A stretch of DNA of 64,000 nucleotides from Parus major (Eukaryota > Chordata > Aves > Passeriformes > Paridae), in NCBI RefSeq assembly GCF_001522545.3, contig NC_031799.1:30461912-30525911 (forward strand), given 5' to 3'. How positions within the stretch are numbered: position 1 is the first letter of the stretch; every line of letters begins with the position of its first letter. The position numbers and the translations under genes were made by a program. Below are positions 52,605-64,000 of the stretch, piece after piece. The notes beneath the pieces are model-generated. The model was not told where the DNA came from, did not search any database, and worked only from the letters and a program-made list of their open reading frames with translations.

Positions 52605-53083
52605 ATTATCCCCACATCAGGGGCTGTGCCCTGTTCTGGGCCCCTCACTACAAGAAAGACATTGAGGATTGTGTCCAGAGAAAGTCAACAAAGTTGGTGA
52701 AATATCTGTAGTTCCATGAGAAGCAGCTGAGGGACATGGGGTTGTTTAGCCTGGAGGAAAGGAGGGACAGCTCTCTACAGCTACCTGAGGTTGTGGCAAG
52801 ATGGGGATCAGACTCTTCTCCCAAGTAACAAGAGACAGAATGAGACTGAATGACCTCAAGTTGCACCAGGAAAAGTTTAAATTGGATATTAGGAAACATT
52901 TCTTCAAAGAAACCAGACAGACATTGAAAAGGGCAATCCAGAAAAGTGGTTGTTCCATTCTCCCTGGTGGTACTTAAAAGAGAGGTAGAAGTGGCACTAG
53001 TGGTGGACTTGCCATTGCCAGGCTTATGATTGCACTTGATGATCTCAAAAGTCTTTTCCAGCCTAAATGTTTCTATGAACAAT
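52605..53083 (+). mobile_element. CR1 LINE fragment, different subfamily
   Basis: This starts with GGGGCTGTGCCCTGTTCTGG, continues through TTTAGCCTGGAGGAAAGGAG, a CTCTTCTCCCAAGTAACAAG block, AAATTGGATATTAGGAAACA and TTGATGATCTCAAAAGTCTT, and ends at TTTCTATGAA. The 3' UTR blocks (GCACTAGTGGTGGACTTG near 53000) differ from the CR1 at 52002-52466, so this is a separate insertion from another CR1 subfamily. The 164-codon minus-strand frame across it (52648-53142) is antisense to CR1 and not a gene. Confidence 0.93.
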
Positions 53084-53294
53084 GCCTGGATTATGAGGAG
53101 CTTTGTATTCAGTCTAGACTTTAGCAGGTTTTCAGTCAACACAACTGTAGCACTATAACAAAAGATTTTTATGCTGCCTTGAACTTTTGAGAAAACAGGT
53201 CCTACTTGCCTGCCTCAAGCATCATTGTAGCAATACATGTCTACAATTCACAAAAGTCACATTTAAAGAAACTTTTCATTGAGTTTATAGAGAC

Positions 53295-53330
53295 CTACTA
53301 AGTACCACCAATCTACTAAGTACTGCCAAT
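53295..53330. repeat. Tandem duplication, 18 bp x 2
   Basis: CTACTAAGTACCACCAAT is followed directly by CTACTAAGTACTGCCAAT, two mismatches. A local slippage or repair duplication. Confidence 0.9.
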
Positions 53331-54741
53331 CTTTTTTAATTAATTAGAACACTGCTTTTCTACATGTGAGTTCACATACAGGCGGTCTTCTGATTTTAAT
53401 TCTACTTGCTTAATAAATTGAAATGTCTTGAATTATTGTCCATGTGTCCATAGTATAGGTCTTCAAACTATTAATTTTCCCTCAATGCCTTTGAAAATCA
53501 TGTTTTAGTATAGAACTCTAAGCTATACCATAAATGCCAACCAAAAATTCTGGGAAGCAGGCCTAAACCTTCTGCAAATACTTAGCAACACTATGTCTTT
53601 GTTTTATTTCTTCTTGTGTGAATCATGGCCTTACCTTTAAATGCTCTGTCTTTTGTCAGTCTAGGCCTAAGTCACTGCTCTTGTCACTGTAATTTTGTCA
53701 GAGAATTAGCCAGGCAGTGCAGAATGGGCAGGAATACTCAGCAAAATGGTGTAATCTTTCACATTATCCTAATACTGTCTGGCTTGGCTGTATTAAAGTA
53801 CATAGCTCTAAGACAGGCAGCATTGGAAATTTAATTTGCAAAGACTTATTGGAAGGCAGAGAGCCCCTAACGAGATGAGTAATTTAGAAATCATGATACC
53901 AATCCTATTTCTCCCAGTAGACTCCCCGGCAGCTTACTGGTTTCTCTCTTTCTCTCCGCCCTACACCCGCTACTTCTCTGTGTTCAAAGGGTTAACAGCA
54001 AATCAGACTGAAGTGGCATGTATTACCATGTCTTCTGCATGACTGATACTGCAATCGATCTGCAGCGGTTCATTTTCTCTCTGGAATCTCTGCCTACTGA
54101 GAACAAATACAAACACATGTGGAACCAATAGGAAGCAGACCAAGGGGTTTAAGAGCGTGTACCAACCTATGTCAGAAAGTTCTCACTTAACAGATGGGGC
54201 AATTAATAAAACAGTCAAGTGGTATGACTGCGTCAAGGTGCCTTTAAGTGCTAACAATCCTCTTTTGTCTTACTACTGTAGTGTACAGATGGATTCCAAC
54301 TGAGAATAAGCAGTGCATTGTGCCCATGTTTGCCATCGTACAGTGTCACAGTATTTATAGGGTGCCAGGTGTCCAATGCCTATTATTTTAAGTATAAATA
54401 GGAAACTGGTTCCCTCCCTTCTAATTCCCCCCTGCTCTAGTATTTCAAGTGATGAAGTGATCACTAATCAGGGTAGACTTTAACTTTACAAGAATTTTAT
54501 CTTGTAAAACTTTTTATCAATTTATAAAGGACAGATTTGCCTTAAAGTAAAACCAACATAGTGCCACTTCAGTTAACATGCATCTTTACTGTACTGATCC
54601 TACACAAGAAAGTGCTTTATAGGGTAATGCAAACCCCACAGTACGCCTCATGACATCATACGCTGATTTTCAGAATAAAGCAATCATTCTTCCCTCTAGA
54701 GTATGAAATGCAAAATTGTCTATTTCTTGTTAATGACTTTT

Positions 54742-54770
54742 GATTAATAATCTTACCAAGATTATTAATC
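54742..54770. repeat. Hairpin with perfect 12-bp arms
   Basis: GATTAATAATCT (54742-54753) and AGATTATTAATC (54759-54770) are perfect complements around the 5-nt loop TACCA. It is one of the two best small inverted repeats in the window. The arms carry TAAT cores like homeodomain sites, so it may equally be a paired binding site. Confidence 0.88.
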
Positions 54771-55360
54771 TGGGTGTCCCCACAAATTCAGCTGTACCCC
54801 TCTGCACCTATGTCTCATGTTCATTCTCCTTTTCTTCTCTTCCTTTTCCCTTTTTCTTTCCCATTATCTTTTGCCTCAGAATTACATATCATAGCTGATA
54901 CAGAACAGCTCTCATTCTTGGAGGGTGCTGTTCTCAGTTAACCACAAACAGTTTTAGTGTCCTTTGGGATAACAATGCTGTAAATACTTTTAGGCTCAAA
55001 AATAGATGTTGATCTGTACTTTACATACATCATCAAACCTTACTTCTCAGTCCAAGACATAAATAGAGCAGTGAAGGTGAGATTGTTTCCTCAGGATCCC
55101 TGACTTAAGTCTTGGAATCATATGCTGCCCAGCTGCCAGCTGTTGTGCTAGCAAAGTGCAAGAAAAGGGAATTTAGCAAAACACCTGATGCACAGGCAGC
55201 CTGATACATTTTGAATTTTACTTTCTCCTTTTGTTATACCACTAAGTAGAGGAGTGAAGTCTAGCAAAAAGACACCATTTCAAGATACTAGAGTGTTTTA
55301 ATTCTACTGTTGTAAGGAATAAGTGTTTGATTCTATCCCCTTCACATTACTGTTTTGTCA

Positions 55361-55384
55361 TAATATACTGCATAATATACTGCA
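55361..55384. repeat. Tandem duplication, 12 bp x 2
   Basis: Two exact copies of TAATATACTGCA in tandem, with a further partial TATAAT after them. Confidence 0.9.
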
Positions 55385-56896
55385 TATAATTTCGTTATCC
55401 TGTGAATTGTGAATTATTTGTTTTATTATTGTTATAATGCTTTTTACCTCAAGTATATATCAAAATAAAAATGGAACACTGATTTAAATGTCAGAGTAGA
55501 CGAGAAAGAGTATCACTTTATCAGCATCAGAAATATTCTGCTGGTGGAAAAAAAAGGGAGGGAAAAAATGTTTGTTTTGATCTTTATTTCTCCTTTATTT
55601 TGCACATAACAATGGCATTGCCTCAAACTATTTTTCACTCTGGTGAGTAAGGTTTGCAGGATCAAGTCCTGGCTATTATAAATGTAATGAACTTGTCAGC
55701 TCACCAAAAATTGATGGAGTCACCCCCACCCATTTGTGAAATCATTAAATTAGATGCCACTCACAGAGAAATCTCTTACTATGACTGATGATGACTACAT
55801 GCAATTTCCCCAATGATATTTGTTCCAATTTAGAATAAGAATTTGCTGCTGCTTTTTCTTTCACTCTTCTGTGTTCACTCAGCTTATACACCAGCTAGCC
55901 AGTTCAACATAAGGACAATATTTTTACTCAAGACAAGGCTTTTAATTAAGGCTGGAAAGCATTGTAGGAAACCCATGTTGGTTCAAAGTTAAACAAAATG
56001 GCTGTAAAAGCAAAGACCAAGTCTTTACAACAAACTATTTGCAAACATTCATAAGCTTAAATCTGAAGGAAAAAGAAGCTTCAGCCAGCCCTAACCAAGC
56101 TGAGTCCTACGGCTCCACTTGTGCTAGTCCTTTAGACAGCAAGCTTGACAGGCATCTCCCAAGGTATTGTAAACTTACCTGTATGGACAGAGACAGCATG
56201 TTGCCATGCCTGCCCACACCTTTGCACTGGGCTGCAGAGCATGTAGACAAATAGAGGTAGACATCCTTGGCAAACATCCACTATCCACTGGCAGTAAAAA
56301 GGAGTGACAATGCTAGGGGAAGGAAGTACATGCTGAATTTCCACAATAAAAATTACACCATCTTTTCCCCCTGTGGAATCTTTATTGTGTTTTTCATTAC
56401 TAAGATCTAAAACTAAAAAAGTTGTAGGGTTCAGTTTGGTTAAAGCTGGTTGGTTTCTTTGTTTTGTGCTTTACATGCATTTTTGGTAGATTAAGACACA
56501 TTTGGAGAAATAGACTCCTGGAGTTAGACAGGATTCTCCTTATCTGCTCCAACACACCTGGGACACCTAGTGCATTTGCTTATAACTAAGGAAATAAATG
56601 TCTCTGCAGTGATCCGTGGTCATATAGATGCCTCAACTGCACAGGAAAGAAAGGAACTTTAGACACAGCACGTCAGATAATTCTTTTAAAGTTTTAGAGT
56701 GTGGTGGCAATATATTAATGTCCAGTGGGGTGATGTGTTCCACTGATTTCCATAAAGTCATAACTGCTGCCTGTCCACAGCATTATCTGCTCCCCATTTC
56801 AACTTACCTTGTCATTTTTGCAGCATAATATCCCTCGTATGGCCAGCAGACCCTGAGTAGGTAGAAAGCATGTGAGTCCAGAGAAACACCCAGTTC

Positions 56897-57462
56897 TGTT
56901 ATGGTTTAACCGAGCCAGCAAATAAGCACCACACAGCTGCTCATTCAGGCCTGCACAGTGGGGTGGGAAAGAGAACTGAAAGAGTAAAATCAAAAACATT
57001 CATGATTTGAGATATAGACAGATTAATAGGTACAGCAGAAGCCACACGTACAAGCAAAGCAAAACGAGGAATTAATTCACTGATTCCCATGGACAGGCAG
57101 GTGTTCAGCCATCCCAGGAAATCAGGGCACTTGGGAAGAAAAATCCCACAACTCCAAATGTCCCCCTTCTTTTCTCCCCCCAGCTCAGTATGGTGAGCAC
57201 GAAACTCTGTGGTCAGTTATATCCCTCTGGTCAGCTGGGGTCAGCTGTGCTGGCTTGCTGCCTCCCAACCACTTGTGCACCCCCAGTGCACTCGCTGGTG
57301 GGGCAGCACGAGGAGCAGAAAAGGCCTTGATGATGCGTCACTGCTGCTTAGCGGTAACAAGGACATCCGCCCTCATCGACACTGTTTCTGGCATAAATCC
57401 AAAACACAGCCACACACCAGCTACTATGAAGGAAGTTTACTCTATTGGCTAAGACCAGTACA
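56897..57462 (-). mobile_element. Solo LTR (566 bp), minus orientation
   Basis: On the plus strand it starts TGTTATGGTTTAACCGAGCC and ends CTAAGACCAGTACA. This is the reverse of the LTR type seen at 14902-15477, whose ends are a CTGGTTTCAGC-like block and a TTAAACYAC-like block. Recognisable internal segments include AATAAGCACCACACAGCTGC, the CTCGCTGGTGGGGCAGCACG block, GCAGAAAAGGCCTTGATGAT and TAAATCCAAAACACAGCCAC, all common in avian LTRs of this kind. The TATA region near 57186-57200 is degraded. No target duplication was found and there is no internal retroviral sequence. Confidence 0.88.
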
Positions 57463-60260
57463 AATATTCACCAGAAGTTTTGCTTTTCATTGGGTCTAGC
57501 ACTGTAAGGCAACACAAATGTCCTTGTTTATGAGCAATGAACAGAAACTCAACTTTCTCATTGTTATTCAAACTTGCTGCCAAAATTCATTATGCTCCTT
57601 GCTTGAACCACCATTGATATCAAGCAATTGCTGCTGCAAATGTGCCAGATGGTATCACACACCAACGCAAAGCTGACATCTTTTAGTTCAAAGCCTTTCA
57701 TGACAGCAAAAAATCTTTCACAGTTGAACAAATTGCAAATAATTTACTAATATATTCTCTCCCATCCCAAGATTATTGGAAGCGTCTTTAATTTCTTAAT
57801 ATATATGCTTATAACAACCAGATATACATCTGGTCACAACATTATAATTTCTTTTATTCCACAGACGGTCAATGGGCCCAGGATGAAACAGAATGAAAAC
57901 CAAGTATCACAGATTTTCCCATGTCCTATCCAAAGCCCCTTCAGAGACAAGAGAACTGATTCATACCTTCACCATCACACTTTTCGGTATCATTTGCATG
58001 TTTTGAACCCCTTTTTTTAAGAACTAACTTCAATTTCCTTTGGTGGTTTCAGAATATGTTATTCAGTCTCACTGCCAAATTGGTGTATTTATAGATATGC
58101 CTACTGGAAAGAGTAGGAAAAGAAAATAAATTCCACTTCCCAGTTATGACTGTTTGTCAAATACAACCTGATTCAACATTCCCCTCCTGACAGGCCTTAC
58201 TTGCTTGTGTGCTGTATAAGTAGTTGAACTAGTTATCTGATTGCCCGTAGTGATGTAAAAAACTCATAAATTGCTCCAGACTACATTTCAGGAAAGAAGC
58301 ATCAGAGAAATCCAGAAGGTTTGGAGATTGAAGGACTGCGGTCCAATGAAGAACTTTCTCACTTTCCATCATTGAAGGAGCTTCCAGGTTTCAGCACAGC
58401 TCTAAGAGTTTTGGAGAGCGAGTGAGCAGAAGGTGCTGCCCAGGCAGGAACATGGTTGCTCAGCACATGCACGGCAGCTTTCGCCAGCTGGCCTTGCATA
58501 CAATGCCCTACAGAGATTAAAGCTACCCTTCTGCACAATGCCTGAGTGGCACTAATTCAACAAAAAAATTGGTCTACTTTACAGTTTGAGCTGTGATAGA
58601 CCCAAAAAGTAGAGGACATCTGCACTGAACACTGATCATGAAGACAGACCAAGTTAACGTAGCAACTACTGCCAATACAGTGTACTAGCAATGAACCTCA
58701 GTAGGATGGACACATACAGATGGGTGGTTTCAGCTCCATGCATGCTAAAGTGTGGCTGAAGTGCACTACAAGAAAATATGTGTATAATATACCCGTTATA
58801 CTAAGCCTTGGTTACATATTGAGTAATCACATCCTCTACCCATTCCTCCCCCCACCTACCCCCGCAACTCATTAATCTAATGGCAAATATTTTAATAAAA
58901 GGCTCCTTTGGGTTTGTATCATGCCATTGTTTTGAGAAAACAAGTTTATAGTTTTTGTAATGTCCATCTTCCCCTTCCCCAAACACTCTGTTTCCTGCCA
59001 ATCACACAGGAACACAGAGTGCCAGGCACATTGACAGGATGTTTGTTTGCTGCTGACGTTAGCCAAGTTGCAAGTCTCAGCACTTATACTGAAAATACAA
59101 GCACAAGAAAATGTCTCAAACAATTATTTTAACATTAATAGGGTTGTTTGTACTCTAAATGAGTGATAGATTACTCCCAAGTGAGGAAAACTTGCTGGTG
59201 AACCCATAATCTTCAACAGTTTTTATATTCTAATAGTTCTACAGAATAGACAGCAGACAACACTAAGTTTTAAACTTTTAAACATACCTAGACCTTTTAG
59301 GTATTGTCAGTAAAGCAACAAATAATACCAGCATTCTGCAGGCTGAGAGATCTAAAGACTACTCTTTCTTCTTCCTCCAAATTAATTTAAAATAGTCACT
59401 ATTATCATTCCATAGGCAGGATTCTACTCTGATTACAAAATACAATTATTTCAGGACATCAAGTATTGGTGTAAAAGTGTGAGATATAGTGGAAAGACAA
59501 TCAAAAGAGATTTCTAGGGATCGTACTAGCTCACTATGTATTTTCTATGTGCTGCTCCATTCTCTACTGCTAATAAGGTTGTGAACCTTCCAGATAAATG
59601 ACTGGGTCATGTTTGCATCCCTGTGACAAAAGAGACTGGGTCATTTTACACAAAATGATGAAAATTGTGCCTGTTTGGATAGAAGAAAGTAAAGGCTTCA
59701 AGATAAATAAAATCCCTACAACAGGTTAAACAGTAATATGTGTAGTATTATTACTCTGTATTAACTAAAAAGTCATACAGCAAGAAGGATTAATACAGAA
59801 CACAAATGTTCACACTTGTCACGGTTAGAGGATTACTCTATTCACAGGCTGCTGTCCCTCTCTTCCAGTCCATTTTTAAGAGTAGGAAAGATTCTATATA
59901 TTTTTTCTCTTAGTATTTTATGACTTCATACATATCTGAAGTGTAGTGAGTGTGCTCAGACTCAGTCCTATTTCTTTCTCAAAAAGGCCATATGTGACTA
60001 CAACTAAGTTAACATTTGAGAAAGGAGTTTAAAAAGCTGCAGGTTTCAAAAGACGTATTTCAGAATATACCAAGATTCAAAATAAGGTAAGAATATGGTG
60101 GACTAATTACCAGATGTATGTTTGTGAGATGGATGCAATGAAATCACTGCACAACTCTGAATGATGCAGTGTCTCTATTCCCAAACTAAAAAATGCTTAC
60201 CTTCTAGGCATATGAATAGTTCTTAGGTTTCCAGTTTGCATGTTTCCTTAATCACATGCA

Positions 60261-60284
60261 TTAATGTAATAATCACTACATTAA
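60261..60284. repeat. Hairpin with perfect 8-bp arms
   Basis: TTAATGTA and TACATTAA around an 8-nt loop. Short and AT-rich, so chance is plausible. Confidence 0.7.
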
Positions 60285-61696
60285 CCCACAACATCTTTCA
60301 ATGCCTGGATTTGTGGGTAAAAAAATAAAAAGCAGTACTAGAGAATCCCACAGAGTGGGGCTTTCCTGAGTTGTTGATTTGTGCATATCCAGAAGGGGCC
60401 AATAACTGAGCCTGAAGATGTCTATTAATAGCATACTGACCCAGGAACAGAAAGGATAGTCAGCCTCAATAGACAGTGTTGATTGGGCTTTTTCTGCTAT
60501 TGACTGGCTAGTCAAATTGCATTTGCAGAGATAAAATTCTGAGCAAGAATAATATTCTACGTCAACAGAAATATACTTGTGTCATAGTTCATTTATCCTG
60601 CCTCTTCAGCACTCTCTCCTCTGTCGTAATGGTCTGAGACCAGCTCATGTTGATTATCTACTGGCTCCTCTTCCTGCATGTCCAATACAAAAGCCTCATC
60701 TTTCATCCTGACAGCCTCAATGGACTGAGGTCAAAATGACTTCTTAAGTCCACATGATTTGCAGCTTCTCCAAATAACTGTGAAATATGTGAAAATTATC
60801 TATGTCTTCAATGGATCTTACAAAAATAAGATCTTGTGTTTAAGCACCTTACAAGGACTCAGAACAGGAAAAGTAGGTTTATTTTGCTGCTAGCAGTTTC
60901 TTGTTGTGTCATAGGGTATATTACTTTGATTTCCTGTTTGTATCTGGACTGAGTGAAGGAACAATGTCATTACACATGCCAGGAACCTATGTTCACAGTT
61001 GTCAGGACTGGTGTGTGGTAAAAGTACTCCCTAGCTCTACTGGGCCCATATCCTTTGGCAAAAATGCAGACACTGAATAGTGCCACATTAGCTCTTAGTC
61101 TTCCCTTAAATGGAGTGCTGGAACAATATCATAGTAGATCTGGGAAGCACTCCTGGGACTAGATATGGCCTTTGTCGTAACTGTTCTTTTATAGACAGAC
61201 AGAATAAAATATTTGTTTCCTTCTACATTTTAACTTAGATTTAAATGTTTGTTTCAAGTACTAAGATGCAAGGTTTTTTAATTGGGGGGGGTACATGTTT
61301 TCATAATATGGATATTATAATATTTACTGCATCTTCTAAGTAGGCAGAGGCTTTAAGTGTATCATACATACAAAATGCTGAAGATGAGATGCATTTTCTA
61401 TGCTGCTGTGCTGCTTTGCTTGAGATCAGAGCATGCTCTAGGCTGACCATTTCATTTCCCTGTGTAAAACCAGCCTTCCATATCAGCTGGTCTCCCGCAG
61501 AAAAACATAGATAACAAAAGCAGAGGGAGAACATGAAAAGATAATATAATGATACGAATAAATCCAGCCCCCTTTAAGAAACAGGAGTTTGGTTTGGTTT
61601 TATTTTTTTTCCATGCTGTACTTTGGCATTTGGGTACTGTGGTGAATGAATATCTAACTAAAACAGATACATCAGCTAGACTAAACAGGCAGTATT

Positions 61697-61740
61697 CTTT
61701 TTCTTTTCTTTTCTTTTCTTTTTTTTTCTCTCCTCCTTTC
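61697..61740. repeat. TTTTC pentanucleotide array, polypyrimidine
   Basis: Several TTTTC units followed by T and TC-rich sequence. It is pyrimidine-only on the plus strand for most of its length. Confidence 0.9.
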
Positions 61741-62536
61741 CCATTTTCCCATGGCTGCAAGAATCTGTGAATACAGTAAAAAGGCTTTGAGGAATTTTCT
61801 TGTTCAAGACCATAGAGGTCACTGACCATATTGTTCTACCCAGGCATTTTAAAGTGGGGACCCCAAAAACAGCATAGGAGAGGTACTTCTTTACAGCTTC
61901 AGGGAAAAATTCTATTCAGAACAAAATTATTTTCAGAACAAAATGCAACAGAAATCATAGCACAGACTTTAGGTACAGTTGAAAGAAAAGTATACAAACC
62001 AAATTTAAATGGTGTGACTGAAATCTCATTTAAAAAAATAGGGTCACATAGCTATTGAAAATATTTTAATTTTCAAAGCTAAGCTGTAGTAATTCTATTT
62101 TACAGACCCTGCAAACAACAAAAGAAAACTGGGCTTCTTACAATAGGAAGCAGACTTAACAAAAAAAAAAAGGAAAAAAAGGAAAAACTAATGAAACCAG
62201 GGGTTAAGTGAATTTAGTTTTGCTCCTTACATAAGTTTTGGTGCTGTAAAATATGGCACATTTTGTACTGTGCGCTCACTCAGAAAGCCAAACAGAAACT
62301 TGTCATCATGGTTTGGAGAGCACAAGGCCTCTCCTTTCTCATGTTTCAACTAAACAGTCTCCACTTGGGCTGAGGAACATATCATATATCATAAATCACT
62401 CTCTGATAGATATTTGGCAGCTAGTCAGAACCCCAGGCTATTCAACATACAGTATGGAACATTTTTAAGGTGGAATCTAGATTCTGTTACTTGAAGACTT
62501 AATAAAATCTCAAAATGTTTTACTACTTTCTGGTAC

Positions 62537-62554
62537 AAAAAAAAAAAAAAAAAA
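62537..62554. repeat. Poly-A run (18 A)
   Basis: Eighteen consecutive A residues. No LINE or SINE body was identified beside it. Confidence 0.9.
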
Positions 62555-62610
62555 GAATACCTAAGAAAGAAGAATTCTCCATATGGTTTTAGGTTCTGAA
62601 TAATGCATGC

Positions 62611-62656
62611 ACATGTACGTACATACATACCTACCTACACAGGCAATACATACAAT
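62611..62656. repeat. Imperfect TACA/TACC tetranucleotide repeat
   Basis: A run of ACAT, TACA and CTAC units with interruptions. Simple repeat. Confidence 0.8.
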
Positions 62657-63545
62657 GAGTCATGGAACTGTAAACCTGAAGGGTTTATTCAAATGAATGA
62701 AAATGAAAAATAAATACAGGAGCATGATTACAGCTAACCCTTACAGCTACAAAATAGCAAAGGAGTACTGGAATCTATTTTTCATTGGTTAAAGGTCTTA
62801 ACTATTTCATTGCCTTGGAAAGCAAGAGGTTTTAAGATACCGAAGCACGTGTAGTCAGATTCTGGTAGTTTTGATAAGAAGATTTCACACAAAGGTTTTT
62901 ATCATCTCATTTATGAAATGCCATATGTGCATAAGGTGGAGGGAGAACTGATAAGAAAAATGGTGTTGAGTACATAACTGATTGTAATTAACCACTTCAT
63001 CAAAGTGCATCACTGGTCAGTTCAGGAAGGCATGCTTTATCATCATTTCAGGGCTGTGGCAGCTCCTAGGAAGCGTGTATTGATTGACAAGGCTATGGAA
63101 GAATGGTTTCCCTGAGCTTCTGCAGTGTATCACAGGACACTTATGGGTTAACTTTATGTTTTGGGAACGTGTCGTTGTGTTCTCAATGTACTTAGGCTGA
63201 GCAGTTCTTAGAAGGGTGAAATGGAAACAGGAGGAATTGCAGAGCATGTGGTATGGGGGTTGGATTAGAAGAAACAAAGACACATGGGGAAAAAAGAAAG
63301 CTGCTGCAAAAAGTCCAGAGCAAGTTAAATCAAAATTAGGTATTTACTGGGTTTTTTGAAGAACAAAGTACTAAGTTCTAAACATGCTTTTTAATTTAGG
63401 CTCTAATCTTATTAACATTGGGACAGCAAAAAACATTGCACTTAAAAATAATTTTGTTTACACTGGATTTTTCCAATTTTGTTACATTTATGCTCTGTTT
63501 TTCAATGTTTTATTTTATATAAAATGAGAATATGAAAAATTATAA

Positions 63546-63573
63546 CACAGTCACTGCTTTCCCTGTGACTGTG
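63546..63573. repeat. Hairpin with perfect 9-bp arms
   Basis: CACAGTCAC (63546-63554) and GTGACTGTG (63565-63573) around a 10-nt loop. It lies 55 bp before the next hairpin. Confidence 0.8.
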
Positions 63574-63627
63574 ACAACCTTAAACAGATTCTCTGCTGAA
63601 AAACAATAGCATTTATGCTTAAAAAAA

Positions 63628-63654
63628 ATTTAAGTTAGGTTATCTAACTTAAAT
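63628..63654. repeat. Hairpin with perfect 11-bp arms
   Basis: ATTTAAGTTAG (63628-63638) and CTAACTTAAAT (63644-63654) are perfect complements around the 5-nt loop GTTAT. Confidence 0.87.
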
Positions 63655-64000
63655 CAAGGACAAGCAAGCTAGGACCTTCTAATAATAAAGCACTGAAATT
63701 TATCTATTTTTCATATTAATTTCTCTCTCTAAAGTTTTCTAAAGCTAGGCATATAAAATTTAACCAGCAATAAACATTGCACATTTCCAAAATGGTCAGT
63801 ACAATAAAGCAGAGCAAGGATGATCATCCTTGTTATTGACATGTTTGTTAGTTTCACTCTCCATCTGATTATCTAGCTGATACAGTGCATTAGTGAAAAT
63901 ACACTTTTCTTCTCTGTAAAAAGACAGTTCTCTGAGTAGGCAGCAGGGTACTTAAAACACCAAGAAATTAGAAGTATTTAAGAATTTCTTTCCTTGATGC

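Larger units (their letters stand above)
53084..56896. other. Unique noncoding DNA, no gene seen
   Basis: It contains an 18-bp tandem duplication (53295-53330), a possible conserved element at about 53860-54260, a perfect 12-bp-arm hairpin (54742-54770) and a 12-bp tandem duplication (55361-55384). No exon, RNA gene or transposon was recognised. Confidence 0.7.
57463..64000. other. Unique noncoding DNA, no gene seen
   Basis: No gene or mobile element was recognised. It contains a G8 run (61284-61291), a TTTTC array (61697-61740), a poly-A run (62537-62554), an imperfect TACA repeat (62611-62656) and hairpins at 60261-60284, 63546-63573 and 63628-63654. A C/T-rich stretch ending in ACAG near 57860 looks like a splice acceptor, but no coding frame with family resemblance follows. 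Confidence 0.68.

Noticed and set aside
52648..53142. 164-codon minus-strand open frame, the longest in the window
   Set aside because: It is antisense to a plus-strand CR1 fragment. It does not encode the CR1 protein and has no independent support.
57860..58020. Possible splice acceptor (C/T-rich tract ending ACAG) with an open frame after it
   Set aside because: The frame has no recognisable protein similarity and no clear donor. A polypyrimidine tract plus AG occurs often by chance in 64 kb.
1..64000. CRISPR array, operon, phage or plasmid features
   Set aside because: No regularly spaced direct repeats and no dense coding were found. The CR1 and LTR content shows vertebrate nuclear DNA.

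Overview
The window looks like nuclear DNA from a bird, most likely a songbird or other neoavian. It is AT-rich, poor in CpG, and carries no recognisable gene. The bird assignment rests on the repeats. CR1 LINE fragments carry the typical avian CR1 reverse-transcriptase C-terminus and 3' tail. Four solo LTRs of avian endogenous retroviruses are also present. There is no prokaryotic signature: no packed ORFs, no ribosome-binding-site spacing and no operons. The longest open frames are about 140 to 165 codons and fall in CR1 DNA, homopurine tracts or AT microsatellites. I identified no protein-coding exon, tRNA, rRNA or CRISPR array. The window is therefore intergenic or deep intronic.

Layout. 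Positions 1-10.56 kb are unique noncoding DNA with a compound microsatellite (1.56 kb), two hairpins (4.3-4.4 kb) and two homopurine tracts (8.9 and 10.0 kb). A plus-strand CR1 at 10.56-12.72 kb is split by a 1,414-bp solo LTR with a perfect 5-bp target duplication and 7-bp terminal inverted repeats. A second LTR (576 bp, plus) lies at 14.90-15.48 kb. Unique DNA follows to about 25.4 kb, where there is a short degraded minus-strand CR1. A larger minus-strand CR1 at 37.34-38.72 kb covers part of the reverse transcriptase through to the 3' tail. It has an internal deletion and is split by a 374-bp class II (ERVK/alpharetrovirus-like) solo LTR flanked by a perfect 6-bp duplication. Two plus-strand CR1s of different subfamilies sit head-to-tail at 52.00-53.08 kb. 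A minus-strand LTR related to the 14.9-kb one lies at 56.90-57.46 kb. The remainder is unique DNA with microsatellites and small perfect hairpins.

No genes work together here. What can be read is a history of transposition: old CR1 insertions, later retroviral insertions into two of them, and loss of each provirus to a solo LTR by LTR-LTR recombination. I found no new biological system. The observations most worth a second look are the two nested LTR insertions, the hairpin cluster near 4.3 kb, the homopurine and A/C-biased tracts, and two stretches that might be conserved noncoding elements. Repeat family names come from recognition of consensus features and were not checked against a database.
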